Part shown: positions 59,027 to 61,889 of the stretch, piece after piece
Position numbering within the stretch: the stretch's first letter is position 1
Layout: every line of letters starts with the position of its first letter
Assembly: GCA_964569385.1 (NCBI GenBank)
Contig: CAZMUM010000033.1
Coordinates: 1 to 61,889 of the forward strand
Direction of reading: 5' to 3'
Origin: JAADHX01 sp964569385
Lineage (GTDB): Bacteria; Actinomycetota; Acidimicrobiia; Acidimicrobiales; Poriferisodalaceae
DNA: 61,889 bases
Notes under the pieces: generated by a model
Seen by the model: only the letters and a program-made list of their open reading frames with translations
Told to the model about the DNA's origin: nothing
Database searches by the model: none
Program-made: the position numbers and the translations under genes

Positions 59027-59541
59027 GATTCACCTTTGTGTGGTTGAGGAGGACGTTCGCGCCCTAAACCTTCTACAACCTCGCTGTTCGGGAGGCTCAA
59101 TAGAGCGGCCGGATCGATGTACAGCTTCTTGTCGCGGGAGCCGCCGCCAACTATGACCCGATCGAGTTCGATCACCCGAGAGTCGATCCAAAGCGCCAGA
59201 TCGGCCGGTTTGCCGAACGGGGTGACCCCGCCGAGGGTCATCCCGGTGAGTTCTGAAGCCAACTCTGGGGGTGCGAACGATGCCTTCCGAACGCCGAGTT
59301 TCTTACGACCCACCTTGTTGACGTCGACCTGGGTTGTGGCAAGAACTACACACATCGCGTACACGGGAGGGTCGGACTTTCCCACCAACAAGATGGCATT
59401 GGCGCTCTCGTCGAGGCTGTAGCCGTAGTGGTTGCAGAACGCTGCGGTATCGGCAAGGTCGGGATCGCAATCGATGATCTCGTGAGCGAAGCCGCTGCGG
59501 GTAATCGCGGCGATGGCGCTAGTGGACGAACTTGTCGACAT
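59023..59541 (-). CDS. YbaK/ProX-type aminoacyl-tRNA deacylase
   Basis: A 172-residue protein of the YbaK/prolyl-tRNA editing family. AILLVGKSDPPVYAMCVVLATTQVDVNKVGRKKLGVRKASFAPPELASELTGMTLGGVTPFG contains the catalytic-type Lys (VGKSD) and the GGVTPFG loop. It clears mischarged aminoacyl-tRNA. It is the first gene of a two-gene operon with the hydrolase. Confidence 0.87.
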   Translation of the reverse strand: MSTSSSTSAIAAITRSGFAHEIIDCDPDLADTAAFCNHYGYSLDESANAILLVGKSDPPVYAMCVVLATTQVDVNKVGRKKLGVRKASFAPPELASELTGMTLGGVTPFGKPADLALWIDSRVIELDRVIVGGGSRDKKLYIDPAALLSLPNSEVVEGLGRERPPQPHKGES

Positions 59542-59614
59542 CGATTGACCCTCTCGGTTGCGAGCTTTCGAGCGTAGCCTTTGTGCGAGACTAGACGAAC
59601 GAAGGAGACGCCAA

Positions 59615-60040
59615 ATGGGTAAATGGGACTGGGTGGCCGAACAGGCCGCCGCCTACGAAGAGTCGAACGGCTCCAAAGCAAACACCCTGCGCGACACCGG
59701 AATACCTATCATCGTGATGACCTGCACCGGACACAAATCGGGTTCGCCCCGAAAGGTTCCGCTGATGCGTGTCGAGCACAAAGGCGAATACGCGTTGATT
59801 GCATCCAAGGGCGGAGCGCCCGAACATCCAGACTGGTTTCACAACCTGATGGCCGACCCCAAGATCACCATGCAGGACGGGCCCGAGCCTTACGCCGCAA
59901 CAGCACGTCGAGTCGAAGGCGACGAGCGCGCCGTCTGGTTTGCTCGCGGTGAAGCGGCCTTTGCGCCTTACACCGAATATGGGGCCAAGACCGATCGCGA
60001 GATCCCGGTCTTTGTGGCCACAGCTGACCCGGCCGATTGA
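59615..60040 (+). CDS. F420H2-dependent quinone reductase/nitroreductase (DDN family)
   Basis: A 141-residue DDN-type split beta-barrel protein: VMTCTGHKSGSPRKVPLMRVEHKGEYALIASKGGAPEHPDWFHNLMADPKITMQDG is highly characteristic. These actinobacterial enzymes use reduced deazaflavin F420. AAGGAG precedes ATG 59615; the frame reaches 59558 but lacks conservation. Confidence 0.9.
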   Translation: MGKWDWVAEQAAAYEESNGSKANTLRDTGIPIIVMTCTGHKSGSPRKVPLMRVEHKGEYALIASKGGAPEHPDWFHNLMADPKITMQDGPEPYAATARRVEGDERAVWFARGEAAFAPYTEYGAKTDREIPVFVATADPAD

Positions 60041-60085
60041 GATGTAGTAGGCGATCGCTTTAGCTCGGGGACGAATGCTGTGTGT

Positions 60086-60316
60086 CTATTGGCCTACGCG
60101 CCCGTCGATCCGCTCGCGGATGAGGTCGGCGTGCCCGAGGTGCTGGGCGTTCAGCCCTGCGCTCTTTATCTCGAGGGTTAGGCGTCGATCTGAGAGGAAC
60201 CCCAGGAGGACAGAGGGTTCGTCGTTGTCACACCCACCATCGGCACGCGGGTCGTCGCCGGGGTGGACGAACATATCCCACCAACCGAACTCTCGTCGGG
60301 GAATGCCTATTGCCAT
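60086..60316 (-). pseudogene. DUF664 (DinB-like) gene remnant with internal deletion
   Basis: A 76-codon frame. The N-terminal part (WWDMFVHPGDDPRAD, then PSVLLGFLSDRRLTLEIKSAGLNAQ) matches the start of DUF664 proteins. It is joined directly to HLGHADLIRERIDGRVGQ, their typical end. About 100 residues of the family's usual ~170, including the metal-binding helices, are missing without a frame break. It is probably non-functional. Confidence 0.55.
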
Positions 60317-60383
60317 GACCAATTCTCCCATGACACAGCCAGCCACGGATCCGGCAACGTTCCTGGCTTAGGCTCGGCCTGAT

Positions 60384-61889
60384 CTACCAGCGGGGTGGTA
60401 GATCTATTGGTTCGAATCGGTCGGGTTCGAGTGGTTCGTTTGGATCAGGTTTGTCGCTCTGGGGCTTGATGGCGCCGGTTGGGTGGGGTCGACCTCTCGA
60501 TTGCCCGTTGACCCGTGTTGGGTCGGCGTTGGCCGTTGGGTTGTGGCCTGTGTCCGAGGTTCTGTTCGATGCTGAGCCCGGTTTGGGTGGTGGGGGTGGG
60601 TTGGTCCATTTGTCGATGAGGTGGCCTGTGTGGTCTTGTTCGAGGACCCATTGGTGTGGATGGTCGCCTGCCCGGAGGTGGGCGCCCATTTGGTGTAGCC
60701 AGGTGTGGTGGGTGGGGCAGAGCAATGCCAGGTTGTTGATGTTGGTTTTGCCGCCTTCTCGGGTGAAGGTGAGGTGGTGGGCGTCGCAGCGTGTGGCTCG
60801 CATGTTGCAGCCTTTCCACACACAGCATCGGTCGCGGACGGTTAGGCATTGTTTCTGGATTTCTGTGGCGTACGGTTCGGCTGTCTCTAGTTGATAGCGG
60901 CCAGGATGTCGGCTGGTGGTGTCAGTTATCCATAGGAGGATTTCGGCGTTACACAGGATCTTGTTCAATACCGATACCGGCACCGGCTGGCCGTGTTGGG
61001 TGTAGGCCGAAGCCTCAGGGTCACCGAACATCGAGAGGTCCATGGTGAGGTTGACCCGATGCCCACCCGTCGGGCCAGACCCACGACTGTTACGACTGTC
61101 AGGTCTAGATACAGAAGAATCCGATGCAGAAGATCTAGCTACAGAAGAACCGGCTGACCTGGCGGGTTCGGTGGTGGCAGTGTCAGGATCGGCATTGTCG
61201 GAGTTGGCATCTTCAGGGCTGGCATCGTGGGTAGTGTCGTCTTGGCCGGTGACGTTGGTTCCGGGGGTGTCTTTGGAGTCGGCATCGTTGGTAGGGGCGT
61301 CGGTTCGGGCGGTTTCGTCTTCGCCAGCGGTGCCGTTTTCGGTGGTGGTGTCGTGGTTTTGGTTGGTGATGTCGTTGGTGATGTCGTGGATGGTGAGGGT
61401 TTCTGGGCTGATTCCGAATAGGACGGTGCAGGCGTCGGCACCGATCTTGTATGGACTGCGAAGCTTCAGCGGGTTGGGTTCGAGTTTGTCTATCTGGAAC
61501 TGCCGTCTGACTTCCCGATCAAACATTTCCATAAACGCAGCACCGATGATCGGATCGAAGTTGATGTTGATCCATGTCATCCCATGTTCATCGACACCAC
61601 AAAGCCCTTTGCGACGGTTCCGTTGGCGACGAAACTTTCGTTCAGCATCATCGCCGTCGGCAGCCACAATCGCTGCTTTGATAGCGGCCAACGTCTCATC
61701 AGTCGTCTGACACACAGCATCAGCCAACAGCCGGCCCTTTACGTCGGCTGGAAGCCCGGCTTTCATGATCGCGTCAGCCTGTTCAGTACTAATACGACCG
61801 GCATTCAACGCCGCAGCAACGTCAGGGTGGGCTTCTAACCGTTGAGCGCGAGCCAAACGTTCACGTTCGGCCCGACCAGAAGGCCCACC
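60384..61889 (-). CDS. DUF222 / HNH endonuclease (13E12 repeat family); start beyond right edge
   Basis: The frame is open to the right window edge (GRAERERLARAQRLEAHPDV...), so the N-terminus is missing. DUF222 helices with GRISTEQADAIM match the paralogue at the left edge. A low-complexity Asp/Thr/Asn-rich region (about 130 residues) separates them from a C-terminal HNH domain: CCVWKGCNMRATRCDAHHLTF, NNLALLCPTHH. Zinc-type Cys and the HH pair are intact. The C-terminal tail is Pro-rich. Role unknown; the family is multicopy in actinobacteria. Confidence 0.85.
   Translation of the reverse strand, partial: GGPSGRAERERLARAQRLEAHPDVAAALNAGRISTEQADAIMKAGLPADVKGRLLADAVCQTTDETLAAIKAAIVAADGDDAERKFRRQRNRRKGLCGVDEHGMTWININFDPIIGAAFMEMFDREVRRQFQIDKLEPNPLKLRSPYKIGADACTVLFGISPETLTIHDITNDITNQNHDTTTENGTAGEDETARTDAPTNDADSKDTPGTNVTGQDDTTHDASPEDANSDNADPDTATTEPARSAGSSVARSSASDSSVSRPDSRNSRGSGPTGGHRVNLTMDLSMFGDPEASAYTQHGQPVPVSVLNKILCNAEILLWITDTTSRHPGRYQLETAEPYATEIQKQCLTVRDRCCVWKGCNMRATRCDAHHLTFTREGGKTNINNLALLCPTHHTWLHQMGAHLRAGDHPHQWVLEQDHTGHLIDKWTNPPPPPKPGSASNRTSDTGHNPTANADPTRVNGQSRGRPHPTGAIKPQSDKPDPNEPLEPDRFEPIDLPPRW

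Overview
This is a high-GC chromosomal segment of an actinobacterium, most likely an uncultured or little-studied member of the Acidimicrobiia (Ilumatobacter-like). The assignment is inferred from several things: 13E12/DUF222-HNH genes at both ends, F420-type enzymes (LLM-class oxidoreductase, DDN-type nitroreductase), an ECF41 sigma factor, GYW-type secreted repeat proteins, and a striking preference for leaderless genes. I see no rRNA and no intact tRNA gene.

Layout. 1-8.1 kb: partial DUF222 gene, an amino-acid-oxidase-type flavoenzyme, a lipoprotein, a LysE exporter, a TetR/SDR pair with a palindromic operator, and a toxin-antitoxin-like pair under a 36-bp palindrome. 8.1-14.3 kb: a nested inverted-repeat cluster, a CoA-transferase, and a complete oleA-oleBC-oleD cluster for long-chain olefins. 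14.3-21 kb: a selenocysteine glutathione peroxidase, a spermidine-synthase-like membrane protein, a second (thioredoxin-like) selenoprotein, an M14-like peptidase, an acyl-CoA dehydrogenase and a lipoprotein serpin. 21-35.4 kb: mixed metabolic genes, an ABC-F ATPase, an MFS transporter, a glutamine-synthetase-type ligase and two PIN toxin-antitoxin modules. 35.4-42.5 kb: HD-GYP protein, an ECF41 sigma factor in an operon with its presumed oxidoreductase target behind a matching ECF41 promoter, hemB, a roughly 280-bp imperfect palindrome and an Fe-alcohol dehydrogenase. 42.6-50.3 kb: a secreted beta-propeller/sugar-dehydrogenase protein, an aquaporin-hydrolase-lipoprotein operon and modABC. 50.3-62 kb: a third selenoprotein (AhpD-like, CxxU), a MalY/PatB-type lyase, methionine aminopeptidase, a frameshifted enolase-superfamily gene, several small enzymes, a DUF664 remnant and a second DUF222-HNH gene.

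The main discovery is that three genes that look split are each continuous through an in-frame UGA. In each case the UGA falls exactly where a redox-active Cys is expected (GPx NVASA-U-G, thioredoxin-like WASW-U-GC, AhpD CFY-U-xxAH). Each UGA is followed within 22-26 nt by a short stem-loop with G in the loop, as in bacterial SECIS elements. Naive ORF calling breaks all three. The organism therefore probably has Sec machinery (not in this window) and uses selenium in peroxide and thiol defence.

Two wider patterns stand out. At least a dozen genes have a TANNNT-type hexamer ending exactly 6 nt before the start codon, as expected for leaderless mRNAs. Small repeats are concentrated at gene 3' ends: 30-bp tandem repeats containing stop codons at two loci, a 43-bp hairpin family in three copies, and a palindrome that includes the last codons of hemB.
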